A stretch of DNA of 38,738 nt from Planctomycetaceae bacterium. Lineage in GTDB: Bacteria > Planctomycetota > Planctomycetia > Planctomycetales > Planctomycetaceae. Below the pieces are notes generated by a model, which saw nothing but the letters and a program-made list of their open reading frames with translations, ran no database searches and was not told where the DNA came from. The DNA lies in the NCBI GenBank assembly GCA_020850695.1, contig JADZEF010000011.1:1-38738 (forward strand). Reading direction: 5' to 3'. Position 1 is the first letter of the stretch. The number at the start of each line of letters is the position of its first letter. Of the stretch, positions 16,985-24,971 are shown one piece after another. Made by a program: the position numbers and the translations under genes.

Positions 16985-18712
16985 GTGGAAGCCGGCGACA
17001 ACACTGCAAGCTCAGCCTTCGCACCGTCGCGCGGGCTACCCATCGTGCGGACGTTGCGAAGCGCTCCGCCCGGTTGGTTCACCCGCGATCTGATGGCCGG
17101 CTTGACCCTTGCGGCCTACGCCATCCCGGTGTCGATGGCCTATGCGTCGCTGGCCGGCGTCCCCCCGCAAGCGGGCATTGCGTGCTATCTCCTCGGAGGC
17201 ATCGCTTACGCGCTGTTTGGGACATCACGGCAACTCGCCATCGGTCCGACGTCTGCCATCGCCATGCTGGTCGGAACGACGATTGCGGACATGGCCATTG
17301 GCGATCCCGCGCGCTGGACGGCCATCGCCTCGTTGACCGCACTCGTTGTGGGTGTGATCAGCTTCATCGCCTGGCTCCTTCGCCTCAGTGCTTTGATGTG
17401 TTTCGTGAGCGAAACCATCCTGCTCGGGTTCAAGGCGGGGGCCGCGCTGACCATCGGCCTCACGCAACTTCCGAAACTTTTCGGCGTTCCGGGAGGAGGC
17501 GATTCGTTCTTCGAACGGGTGGGCGTGCTGTTGAGCCAGTGGCCGCAGATCAATTTCACCGTGCTTGCGGTGGGGCTCGCGGCATTGGCCCTTCTCCTGG
17601 CCGGGGACAGGCTGCTTCCCGGCCGTCCGGTCGCGCTCGCCGTCGTGGTTCTCTGGATCGTGGTCAATTCGGTGACGTCGCTTCGCGACCACGGGGTCGC
17701 GTCGGTCGGCGCGATCCCGAGCGGGTTGCCATCGCTCCAGGTTCCGCCGGTTCGCCTGCGGGACATCGACGGTGTGATCCCGCTGGCGTTCGCCTGCTTT
17801 CTGCTGGGCTACATTGAAAGTGTCTCGGCCGCACGCACGCTCGCAGCCCGCCACGGAGACGAAGTCGACGCGCGGCAGGAGTTGCTGGGCCTTGCGGCCG
17901 CCAACGTCGCCGTCGCCTTCGGACAAGGCTTTCCTGTCGCGGGCGGCCTCTCGCAATCCGCAGTCAACGATAAGGCCGGGGCCCAGACGCCTGTCTCGCT
18001 GATGGTGGCGTCCGGAATACTGGCGTTGTGCCTCCTCTTCCTGACCGACCTTCTAAAGAATCTTCCGTCAGTCGTCCTGGCGGCCATCGTCCTGATGGCG
18101 GTGAAAGGGCTGATCGATGTGGCGGCGCTGCGTCGCTTGCGGCGGGCGAGCCGGCTCGAATTCCGGATCGCACTCGTGGCGCTCGCCGGCGTGTTGTTGC
18201 TCGGGATTCTGAAAGGGGTCATGCTGGCGTCCATCATCTCGCTCGTTATGTTGATCGCCGGGGCCGCACGCCCGCACATCGCGTTTCTGGGAAGGATTCC
18301 GGGAACGACGCGGTACTCCGACCTGGCGCGTCATCCCGACAACGAAGTGAGCCCTCACGTCCTTGTCTTCCGCGTGGAGGCGTCGCTGCTGTACTTCAAT
18401 ATCGATCACGTGAGGAGCGTCGTCTGGGACAGGGTGCGCGGCACGCCGGCAGTGAGACTCGTCATCTGCGACCTGTCCAATGCCCCCCGCGTGGATGTCG
18501 CGGGGGCGCGGTTTCTGTCGACGCTCGATCGGGAACTCGCCGCCCGAAAGATCACACTCCGGCTCGTCCTGCCACACGCCCAGGTTCGAGACCTCCTGCG
18601 GGCGGAAGGGCTCGAGGAGCATGTCGGATACTTTGGCCGACATCTGTCGATCGATCAGGCGATCGCTGAGTTTGATGTGGCCTCTCAGACGGCGAACAGG
18701 GATTCGCAATGA
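16985..18712 (+). CDS. SulP family anion transporter with STAS domain
   Basis: An inner-membrane transporter of the SulP/SLC26 family, 575 residues. The signature segment near residues 35-70 (GLTLAAYAIPVSMAYASLAG, then PPQAGIACYLL) and LFGTSRQLAIGPTSAIAML are clear; about 12-14 hydrophobic segments run to residue 425. A C-terminal cytoplasmic STAS domain covers about 440-550 (VEASLLYFNIDHV, ICDLSNAPRVDVAGARFL). SulP proteins carry sulfate, bicarbonate or other anions; the substrate cannot be read from sequence. The start is a GTG at 16985. The stop overlaps the ATG of the next gene by four bases (ATGA), implying translational coupling with the cyclase-like protein. Confidence 0.9.
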   Translation: MEAGDNTASSAFAPSRGLPIVRTLRSAPPGWFTRDLMAGLTLAAYAIPVSMAYASLAGVPPQAGIACYLLGGIAYALFGTSRQLAIGPTSAIAMLVGTTIADMAIGDPARWTAIASLTALVVGVISFIAWLLRLSALMCFVSETILLGFKAGAALTIGLTQLPKLFGVPGGGDSFFERVGVLLSQWPQINFTVLAVGLAALALLLAGDRLLPGRPVALAVVVLWIVVNSVTSLRDHGVASVGAIPSGLPSLQVPPVRLRDIDGVIPLAFACFLLGYIESVSAARTLAARHGDEVDARQELLGLAAANVAVAFGQGFPVAGGLSQSAVNDKAGAQTPVSLMVASGILALCLLFLTDLLKNLPSVVLAAIVLMAVKGLIDVAALRRLRRASRLEFRIALVALAGVLLLGILKGVMLASIISLVMLIAGAARPHIAFLGRIPGTTRYSDLARHPDNEVSPHVLVFRVEASLLYFNIDHVRSVVWDRVRGTPAVRLVICDLSNAPRVDVAGARFLSTLDRELAARKITLRLVLPHAQVRDLLRAEGLEEHVGYFGRHLSIDQAIAEFDVASQTANRDSQ

Positions 18713-19557
18713 ACGACACACATTCGGCATACACCGATGACGATGGCAACCCGCGTCTGCGGCATTCCGTCACGGGGTTTCTGGACGTCCTCGGGTTCTC
18801 GCACCTGTCGACCCGATCGACCGATCGCGCGGAGACGCAGCGCACCCTCGAAATGATCGCGACCGCCATTCGCGACGCCCGCGCCTTCGCGAGGGACACC
18901 CTCGGCGACAGCCCGCTGGCCGACCCGTCGCGATGGAGCCTGAAGTTCTTCAGCGACAACCTCGTCTTCGGATTCCCGATTGACGCCGCCGGTTCGTCTC
19001 CGGGCGAGATCGCCTGGTTCGCCGTCCGCTGCGTGCAGCGCTATCAACTGCGGATGGCGCTGGGGGGATACTTCGTGCGCGGGGCCGCGTCGGCGGGCGA
19101 TGTCTGCCTGACGGACGAAATCATCTTCGGGCCGGCCTTGATAGAATGCTATCGCCTCGAAACGAAGGCATCGATCGTGCCGCGGGTCGTGCTGACCGAA
19201 CCGCTTCGGGCATTGCTGCACGACGCGCTCGATTCGCCTCAGGCCCGTGCGGCGAACGCGAGGCAGGCGATCTGCCGCGACATCGACGGCTGGTGGTTCA
19301 TTAACTATCTCGACGCGGCGCGAACCCCGACCGGTATCGACTGGGACCTGATCACCCGCCACAAGACGAGCGTGCTGGCTTCGCTCGCCGGCACCACCCA
19401 GCACGACGTGCTTCCCAAATTCGGCTGGGCTTGCCGCTATCACAACGTCTTCTGCCATTGGCATCGCGAGGATCCCGGCTTCACCGAAAGCCATCGCATC
19501 GACCGGACCGACGAACGCTCGACGATCTCGCGCCTCGCCGACTCGACAACCGGCTGA
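18709..19557 (+). CDS. Class III nucleotide cyclase-like protein
   Basis: A 282-residue soluble protein with the outline of a class III adenylyl/guanylyl cyclase catalytic fold. FLDVLGFSHL (D26) matches the first metal-binding strand, KFFSDNLVFGFP (D83) the second metal-site hairpin, and GYFVRGAASAGDVCLTDEIIFGPALIECYRLE (from about 121) the dimer-interface and substrate region. Two conserved Asp suggest an active metal site, but the substrate-choosing residues are not clear and activity is unproven. The C-terminal third (about 190-282) is not recognised. Start coupled (ATGA) to the SulP gene. Alternative: an inactive sensor of the same fold. Confidence 0.6.
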   Translation: MNDTHSAYTDDDGNPRLRHSVTGFLDVLGFSHLSTRSTDRAETQRTLEMIATAIRDARAFARDTLGDSPLADPSRWSLKFFSDNLVFGFPIDAAGSSPGEIAWFAVRCVQRYQLRMALGGYFVRGAASAGDVCLTDEIIFGPALIECYRLETKASIVPRVVLTEPLRALLHDALDSPQARAANARQAICRDIDGWWFINYLDAARTPTGIDWDLITRHKTSVLASLAGTTQHDVLPKFGWACRYHNVFCHWHREDPGFTESHRIDRTDERSTISRLADSTTG

Positions 19558-19616
19558 CCCCGCCGCTTTCTCTGCATCCTCATGCTCCGGCCCGCACTGA
19601 TCTACGGAGTTCCTCC

Positions 19617-19835
19617 ATGAACCTGCGGGGCTCGGTTCCCTTCACAAATCCACGGAAGGTGCGGAGCGGCGACTATCGCGATCTCGCCGGCAGCAAAGCG
19701 ATCGTGCTCTGTGCGGGAGTCGGACAGATGCCGTGAGAGACGCGTCTTCAATTGCTCAAGCGGAATGCGGCGATTCTTCGCGAAGGGTTTCCGTCCGTCC
19801 TCGAATATGCTTCTACGCGACTCATCCTCCGGTAG
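19617..19835 (+). pseudogene. Lactate/malate dehydrogenase fragment with internal stop
   Basis: A short in-frame piece of an NAD-dependent lactate/malate dehydrogenase. It reads MNLRGSVPFTNP, then SGDYRDLAGSKAIVLCAGVG and QMP, then a TGA stop (19734-19736) where the family has Gly, then ETRLQLLKRNAAILRE with FPSVLEYA, and a TAG at 19833-19835. The family reads aGvgQ-x-P-G-E-T-R-x-x-L-x-x-x-N, so the stop replaces that Gly by one base change (GGA to TGA). The nucleotide-binding N-terminus and the catalytic C-terminus are absent (about 72 codons left of ~310). Decayed gene. Confidence 0.75.
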
Positions 19836-19921
19836 AATGAGCCGACCATCAGGCCGCGAGCGCCGGCGAAGGTTCCGCGGCGTTGACTCAACGCGCCGGA
19901 ATGACCTTGGGGGCGATCATC

Positions 19922-20932
19922 ATGACCAGAAAACTCCTGCAACTGTCGGCCTGCCTGGGCGCTGCAGCCCTGATTGTCTTCACTCTCGGACCTGGCGCGG
20001 CCCAGTCGAAGGATGAAGCCGAGAAAAAGGGGGATGCCAAACCGGCCGACCGTTCCGCGGACGAGAAGGCGATTCGCGCGTCGGCCGAGCGCTTCGTAAT
20101 GGCCTTCAACAAGGCCGACGCGAAAGGGGCGGCGGTGCAGTTCCTGCTCCAGGCCGAGTATCTGAACTCGGATGGAGAAGCGTTTGAAGGGCGCGAGGCG
20201 ATCGAGAAGGACCTCGAAGAGTTCTTCAAGGAGTATCCGAAGGCGCAGATCGAACTCGAAATCGAGTCGATCCGCTTCATCGGACCGCGGGTGGCCATCG
20301 AGGAAGGTCGGACCGCCGTCACGCGCGAGCCGGGAAACGAGCCGATCCGACAGACGTACGTCGCGGTCGACATCCTCACCGACGGAGACTGGCAGCTCGC
20401 CAGCGTCCGCGAGACGACCGACGACGATGGCGAAGAGCCGTTGACCCCGCACGACCATCTCAAACCGCTCGGATGGCTGGTCGGGGAATGGATGGACGAA
20501 TCAGATTCCGGAGTCGTCAAGACGTCGTGCCGCTGGACGGAAGACGAGAACTACCTGCTTCAGGACTTCGAGTTGATCGTGGCGGGGCATCGAGCGGTCA
20601 CCGGGCAGCAGCGGATCGGCTGGGACCCGCTGACCAGGCATGTGAAGTCGTGGGTCTTCGATTCGCAGGGAGGGTACAGCGAGGGGCTCTGGACTGAGAT
20701 CGATGGGCGCTGGGTGGTCAAAGCCCAGGGCGTCCGTCCGGATGGGACCGTGGGAACCGGGACCAACATCTATACGCCGCGCACGGAGGACTCGTACTTT
20801 TTCGATTCGACGAACCGGGTCGTCGGCGATGACGTCGAGCCCGATGTCCACGTTGTGGTCGTTCGCCGGCCCCCCGCCATCAAAGAGGAAGAAGACGGAA
20901 AGGACAATTCGAGTCCGCCGCAGAAGAAGTAG
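19922..20932 (+). CDS. Secreted SnoaL/SgcJ-like protein
   Basis: An exported 336-residue protein. The start is placed at 19922 (MTRKLLQLSACLGAAALIVF, a signal peptide) rather than 13 codons upstream. A charged linker is followed by a SnoaL/DUF4440-like fold (about 45-165: EKAIRASAERFVMAFNKAD, GREAIEKDLEEFFKEYP, TDGDWQLASVRET). A second part (about 180-310) resembles a lipocalin-like or DUF1579-like barrel (LVGEWMDES, GWDPLTRHVKSWVFDS, GLWTEIDGRWVV). Such two-part secreted proteins are frequent in planctomycetes; no catalytic residues were assigned. A hairpin follows the stop. Confidence 0.8.
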   Translation: MTRKLLQLSACLGAAALIVFTLGPGAAQSKDEAEKKGDAKPADRSADEKAIRASAERFVMAFNKADAKGAAVQFLLQAEYLNSDGEAFEGREAIEKDLEEFFKEYPKAQIELEIESIRFIGPRVAIEEGRTAVTREPGNEPIRQTYVAVDILTDGDWQLASVRETTDDDGEEPLTPHDHLKPLGWLVGEWMDESDSGVVKTSCRWTEDENYLLQDFELIVAGHRAVTGQQRIGWDPLTRHVKSWVFDSQGGYSEGLWTEIDGRWVVKAQGVRPDGTVGTGTNIYTPRTEDSYFFDSTNRVVGDDVEPDVHVVVVRRPPAIKEEEDGKDNSSPPQKK

Positions 20933-20937
20933 GAGGC

Positions 20938-20965
20938 CAGCACGAACGCTGACTTTTTCGTGCTG
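20938..20965 (+). terminator. Stem-loop after the SnoaL-like gene
   Basis: CAGCACGAA (20938-20946) and TTCGTGCTG (20957-20965) form a perfect 9-base stem around a 10-base loop, starting 5 bases after the stop. No T-run follows, so it is a weak intrinsic terminator or a processing hairpin. Confidence 0.45.
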
Positions 20966-21023
20966 CGTCTGCCGTGATTCGTCGGTCTGAACCCCGCTTC
21001 CCCGCAACCTGGAAATACATGCC

Positions 21024-23093
21024 ATGCGTCGTTTTCTCTGTGTCCTGCTCAGTCTGACGATGGTGCTCGGCGGCCCCGGCATGGAGGAGTCCTTCGGTCG
21101 CGGTCGCGGCGGAGGGGGCGGTCGTGGTGGGGGCGGAGGCCGTGGCGGAGGGGGAGGCTTCCGTGGCGGCGGGGGCGGCGGGGGATTCCGCGGCGGTGGC
21201 GGCGGCCGAGTGGGTGGAGGGGGAGGGCGTGTTGGAGGAGGTTCCTTCGGCGGGTCTCGACCTGGCGGCGGAGGGGTGCGACCGGGCGGCGGATCAATCG
21301 GGGGTGGATCTCGCCCCAATATCGGCAGCAATCGGCCCGGAGGAATCAGTGGAGGGTCGCGCCCTTCGATCGGTAATTCGATCGGACATCCTGGGTTCGG
21401 CGGTGCCGGCAGTCGGCCGGGCGGCGTTGGAGGTGTTGGTGGCGTCGGACGACCTGGAGGCGTTGGCGGAGTCGGCGGTGCTGGACGGCCCGGAGGGGTT
21501 GGTGGCGTCGGAGGTGTCGGCGGCGTTGGACGCCCTGGAGGCGTTGGCGGTGCTGGACGGCCCGGAGGGGTTGGAGGCGTTGGAGGAGTTGGACGACCCG
21601 GAGGCGTTGGACGACCCGGAGGAGTCGGAGGTGTTGGTGGCGTTGGTGGCGTCGGACGGCCTGGCGGCGTCGGTGGGGTCGGAGGAGTCGGACGCCCCGG
21701 AGGCGTTGGGGGCGTTGGAGGAATCGGACGGCCTGGCGGTGTTGGTGGTATTGGCGGTGTCGGAGGCATTGGAGGCGTCGGCGGTGTCGGACGCCCCGGA
21801 GGCATTGGCGGGGTCGGACGGCCCGGAGGCATTGGCGGGATCGGCGGCGTTGGAGGAGTCGGCGGTGTCGGACGCCCCGGTGGAGTCGGTGGCGTCGGCG
21901 GCATCGGCAACCTGGCTGGCATTAATCTGGGCGACCGGTCGTTCAACAACTTCCACTGGAACAACTGGCACAACCATCCGTGGCACGATGGCTGGCATCA
22001 CGGATGCTGGCATGGGAACTGGGGAGCATTCGATGGCGACTACTGGGACAACTGGGCGTCGCGCGACTGGTGGGAGCGTCCCCTTGTCTGGGGAGCGGCC
22101 GCCTGGGGGGTCGGCTCGGCGATCTACAACTGGGGCTACGTCCCTTACTCGAATCCGTTCTATACGGAGCCGATCGTGATCGATGGGGGAGCCCCTATCG
22201 ATTACTCGCAGCCGGTGCAGGTCGTTCAATATGTCGAGCAGGGAGCGGCAGCGCCCGCAGCCACCGAAGCGGCCGCGCCGACAGTTTCCGACGATGCTGT
22301 GAGGAATTTCGAGGGCGCGCGGGCGGCGTTCTTCAACGGCGACTATCCGCAGGCGATGGAGTACGTCGACAAGGCGCTCGGCAAGATGCCCAACGATCCG
22401 GCGCTCCACGAATTCCGAGCGCTGGTGCTGTTCGCGCAGAAGCAGTTCAAGGAGTCAGCCGGGACGATCTATGCGGTGCTCGCAGTCGGTCCGGGATGGG
22501 ACTGGACCACGCTGGTCGGGCTGTATCCGAACGTGTCGGTCTACACGGAACAGCTTCGTGCGCTCGAAGCCTTCAGTAAGGCGAATCCCGGCTCGGCGGA
22601 TGGAAGGTTCCTGCTTGCCTACCACTACATGACGATGGGGCACAATGACGCGGCCCGCAAGCAACTGGAAGCGATGCTGAAGATCCTGCCGGGCGACAGC
22701 GTCGCGACGCAGCTCATGCAGACTCTCTCACCGAAAGATGCAGAGAAGGTCGCCGCGGCCCCACCCGAGGCGGCGAAGACCATTCCCGAGGAGCCGGCGA
22801 TGCTGCCCGAACTGGCAGGCACGTGGCGTGCGACTCGTCCGGACGGAAGCACCTTCACCCTGACCTTTGGGTCCGACTCGAAGTTCAGCTGGAACTACGC
22901 GAAGAAGGATGGTCCGGCGAAAACGTTCGACGGGAAATACACGCTGGGGGGGAGCACCCTCGTGCTCGAAGCGTCCAGCGACAACCTGTTGATCGGCCGC
23001 ATCACTCCCGAGAAGACCGGCTTTCGCCTGATGCTCATGGGGGGGCCGCCGAATGATCCGGGACTGGCTTTCGAGAAGGCCAAGGGGGGTTGA
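21024..23093 (+). CDS. Secreted glycine-rich repeat protein with TPR-like region
   Basis: A 689-residue exported protein with an unusual layout. Residues 1-20 are a signal peptide. Residues 24-130 are Gly/Arg-rich; about 130-295 is a repetitive block built from GVG and GRPG units. Then comes a Trp/His/Asn-rich block (about 310-350: many W, H and D, of the [14 protein letters not shown] type), a hydrophobic or aromatic stretch, and an Ala-rich linker. About 425-560 looks like TPR helices ([24 protein letters not shown]). A C-terminal beta domain (about 590-689, [17 protein letters not shown]) follows. The upper part suggests a flexible, possibly surface-exposed or metal-binding region. Similar Gly-rich/WNNW/TPR proteins occur in planctomycetes; function unknown. 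The stop is GGTTGA at 23088-23093. Confidence 0.8.
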   Translation: MRRFLCVLLSLTMVLGGPGMEESFGRGRGGGGGRGGGGGRGGGGGFRGGGGGGGFRGGGGGRVGGGGGRVGGGSFGGSRPGGGGVRPGGGSIGGGSRPNIGSNRPGGISGGSRPSIGNSIGHPGFGGAGSRPGGVGGVGGVGRPGGVGGVGGAGRPGGVGGVGGVGGVGRPGGVGGAGRPGGVGGVGGVGRPGGVGRPGGVGGVGGVGGVGRPGGVGGVGGVGRPGGVGGVGGIGRPGGVGGIGGVGGIGGVGGVGRPGGIGGVGRPGGIGGIGGVGGVGGVGRPGGVGGVGGIGNLAGINLGDRSFNNFHWNNWHNHPWHDGWHHGCWHGNWGAFDGDYWDNWASRDWWERPLVWGAAAWGVGSAIYNWGYVPYSNPFYTEPIVIDGGAPIDYSQPVQVVQYVEQGAAAPAATEAAAPTVSDDAVRNFEGARAAFFNGDYPQAMEYVDKALGKMPNDPALHEFRALVLFAQKQFKESAGTIYAVLAVGPGWDWTTLVGLYPNVSVYTEQLRALEAFSKANPGSADGRFLLAYHYMTMGHNDAARKQLEAMLKILPGDSVATQLMQTLSPKDAEKVAAAPPEAAKTIPEEPAMLPELAGTWRATRPDGSTFTLTFGSDSKFSWNYAKKDGPAKTFDGKYTLGGSTLVLEASSDNLLIGRITPEKTGFRLMLMGGPPNDPGLAFEKAKGG
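21411..21909 (+). repeat. In-frame minisatellite coding for GVG/GRPG units
   Basis: About 500 bases of near-tandem 9-base steps (GGN-GTN-GGN) interrupted by GGA-CGN-CCN-GGN, giving a protein period of roughly 9-15 residues ([12 protein letters not shown]). Codon third positions vary, so the array is old or has been shuffled, but its length probably varies between strains. The reading frame is kept throughout. Confidence 0.8.
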
Positions 23094-23342
23094 ATGAGCA
23101 CTCCCTGTTTCAAGTGCTTCCTGCGTCGACTCGACAGAAGAGCTGGCGGCGGTCGGACGAGCAACCGGAGTCTGCCGCGGCGAACCGCTGGCGTTGCTCG
23201 AGGACATGGATTGCTCTCATCCGTCCGCATTTTTGATCGCTTCCTCGGATGGCCTTTTCGACGCGTCGGTGAAATCGCCCGAAGGGAGGACCGATTTCAA
23301 ATCCGCCACCATTCGATGGAGATTTAGAAGGGACGCTACCCC

Positions 23343-23843
23343 TCACGAGCCGCTCAGGAGCGAATGCTGCTCCTGAGCCCAGCCGAGGAACCGTCGTGCC
23401 CAGAAGTCCGCGTTACCGGGTTGTCTATTGAGATTCCGTCCGCTCTGTTTCGAACTTTCGCACGGCGAATAGGACCTGAGCACTGCGTCCGATGGCCTGT
23501 GAACGAAGGTCTGAGCAAGGACAGTTGCCTCGCCGACGGCGTGAGTCGGGCGGTAACGGTCCGGAATGGTCAACACTTCGACGTCGGGATCGATGTTGGC
23601 CATCGTGATTCGGCAGGCTTCGACCTTCGGTTGAAGCAGGTCGTGCTGGCCGTAGCCCTGCGTGGTGATGTTGGTCTCATCAACGACATCGAAGTCGATG
23701 AGCTGAGCCCTCGGGAGACCGACCGACGCCAGCTGGAGGGCGACCTGCCGCCCGATGGCTCCCACACCAAGGACGGTTGCCGTCAGGTCATGGAGTCGTT
23801 CTCGCGGCACCAGGTCCGCCTGCCTCACAAAGCGGTCGGTCAT
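23343..23843 (-). pseudogene. Truncated ThiF/E1-like adenylyltransferase
   Basis: The first ~105 residues are a clear ThiF/E1-like Rossmann domain: [59 protein letters not shown]. After PTHAVGEA the sequence turns into Ser/Arg/Cys-rich non-homologous residues to the stop, and the rest of the family domain (normally 220+ residues with catalytic or zinc sites) is missing. It is read as a gene broken by a deletion. Its ATG overlaps the stop of the frame upstream (ATGA). Confidence 0.7.
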
Positions 23844-24056
23844 CGGACGTCAGCTCCTCGTGGGGAAAAAAGGGCCAGTCGAGCTCCGGCAGCAGACGGA
23901 ATTCCGGAGTCCGCCAGCGGGGATGTCGAACACGGGAATCCATTCCCTGCCAGAGAAGGTCGGGAACGGTCCGCACACAGCGGCGGTAGTCGGCCTGCCA
24001 GCTCCGTCTCGAGGACCGCCAGATCGTCCAGGATCTCGCCGGACGTCGCGCACATC
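23840..24056 (-). pseudogene. Frameshifted remnant between AAA and ThiF pieces
   Basis: Two frames together look like one conserved gene: GEILDDLAVLETELAGRLPPL in the AAA frame, then in another frame RTVPDLLWQGMDSRVRHP and TPEFRLLPELDWPFFPHEEL down to about 23840. A single frameshift near 23960-23980 would join them. Family not recognised. Confidence 0.35.
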
Positions 24057-24059
24057 CTT

Positions 24060-24555
24060 AGCGCCTTGGCGATAGCCCTGGTCGTACTCGGAGTTGCAGC
24101 CGCTGACGGGAACTCCGGCGGCAGCCGGGAGACATCGTTCGCCGTGCAGACGACAAACACATCGGACTCATGGTCGTTGAGCCAGGTGAGGAGCGTGCCC
24201 AGCAGCCGCGTCGAGACGCCGGAGTCGTTCGACCCCGAGGCCGCTCCCAGCGCCCTCTCGACCTCATCGATGACGAGAATGGCCGGGGCCATCGCATCCA
24301 CGGTCCGCAAGGCCTGACGCGTTCGCTCTTCCGTCTGTCCCACCAGGGAGCCCATCAGGGCCCCCACGTCGAGGATGAGCGTCGGCCGCCCCGACTCCTG
24401 TCCGAGGGCTTTGGCGAAGGCCGACGTGCCTGTCCCGGGAATGCCCAGGAGCAGAATGCCCCGCGCGCGGACGGCCGACGAGACGACAGTCCGTCGCAGC
24501 GCCCGCAGACAGAAGGCTTTGAGGGACTCCAGCCCGCCAAGTCCCGAGAACGCGG
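24060..24555 (-). pseudogene. Broken Ycf46-like AAA+ ATPase
   Basis: The minus strand from about 24555 reads AFSGLGGLESLKAFCLRALRR, then a P-loop region GILLLGIPGTGTSAFAKAL, LDVGALMGSLVGQTEERTRQAL, Walker B ILVIDEVERAL, and DVFVVCTANDVSRLPPEF, then homology stops. This is a Ycf46-like/COG0464 AAA+ core. The Walker A Lys is replaced by Thr (codon ACG, rc of 24425-24427), which should abolish ATP binding. The N-terminal domain and everything after the sensor region are missing and no good start codon exists. It overlaps the upstream region of the divergent small membrane gene. Confidence 0.7.
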
Positions 24556-24603
24556 GGCTTCTTTTTGCGCGGTGGGGTAGAATCGAGAGACGGAGGACAA
24601 CCG

Positions 24604-24804
24604 ATGCGATACCTGAGTAGATTCCTGCTTCTCATGAGTGCTGCCAGCATCGCATTCGTGGTCGGGTGGCTCGGCCAATGGGATGCAAGCGAGCGAGGCC
24701 CCGCACTGGATGCGTGGGCAATGTTCATCATCTCGGTCGGACTGGGAACCGGCATTATCATCCGTTCCGTATTTCTCCGCATGCGAGAGACGCCGCTTCC
24801 CTGA
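24604..24804 (+). CDS. Small two-helix membrane protein
   Basis: A 66-residue protein with two hydrophobic helices (about 5-23 and 40-58) joined by a short polar loop. The ATG at 24604 follows GGAGG (24592-24596), the strongest ribosome binding site in this stretch; the longer frame from 24565 has none. No family recognised. It lies between the decayed AAA cassette and the M81 gene. Confidence 0.65.
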   Translation: MRYLSRFLLLMSAASIAFVVGWLGQWDASERGPALDAWAMFIISVGLGTGIIIRSVFLRMRETPLP

Positions 24805-24971
24805 CCGCCCACCAACTCCCGCGCCGTTCCAACCGGGCCGGAATTTCAAAGGGCATCACTGCCGAACCCTGCGGTCCAACGCGAAGCCGCGCCGTTCAGC
24901 CCGAGGCATGGTAGACTGCGAATCCTCTCGGACGACTTCTCCGTCATCTGCTGCTTCGCAAGCCTGCCTCC

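Noticed and set aside
21411..21909. CRISPR-like regular array
   Set aside because: The steps are 9 bases, contiguous and coding; there are no unique spacers and no cas genes.
20501..21973. Long minus-strand frame of ~490 residues rich in Pro/Thr (PPTPPGRP)
   Set aside because: It is the complement of the Gly-rich minisatellite; the plus-strand frame has the signal peptide, domains and continuation beyond the repeat.
23286..23310. Possible further dispersed repeat (GACCGATTTCAAATCCGCC)
   Set aside because: Only 5 bases of each arm pair and no second copy was seen in this window.
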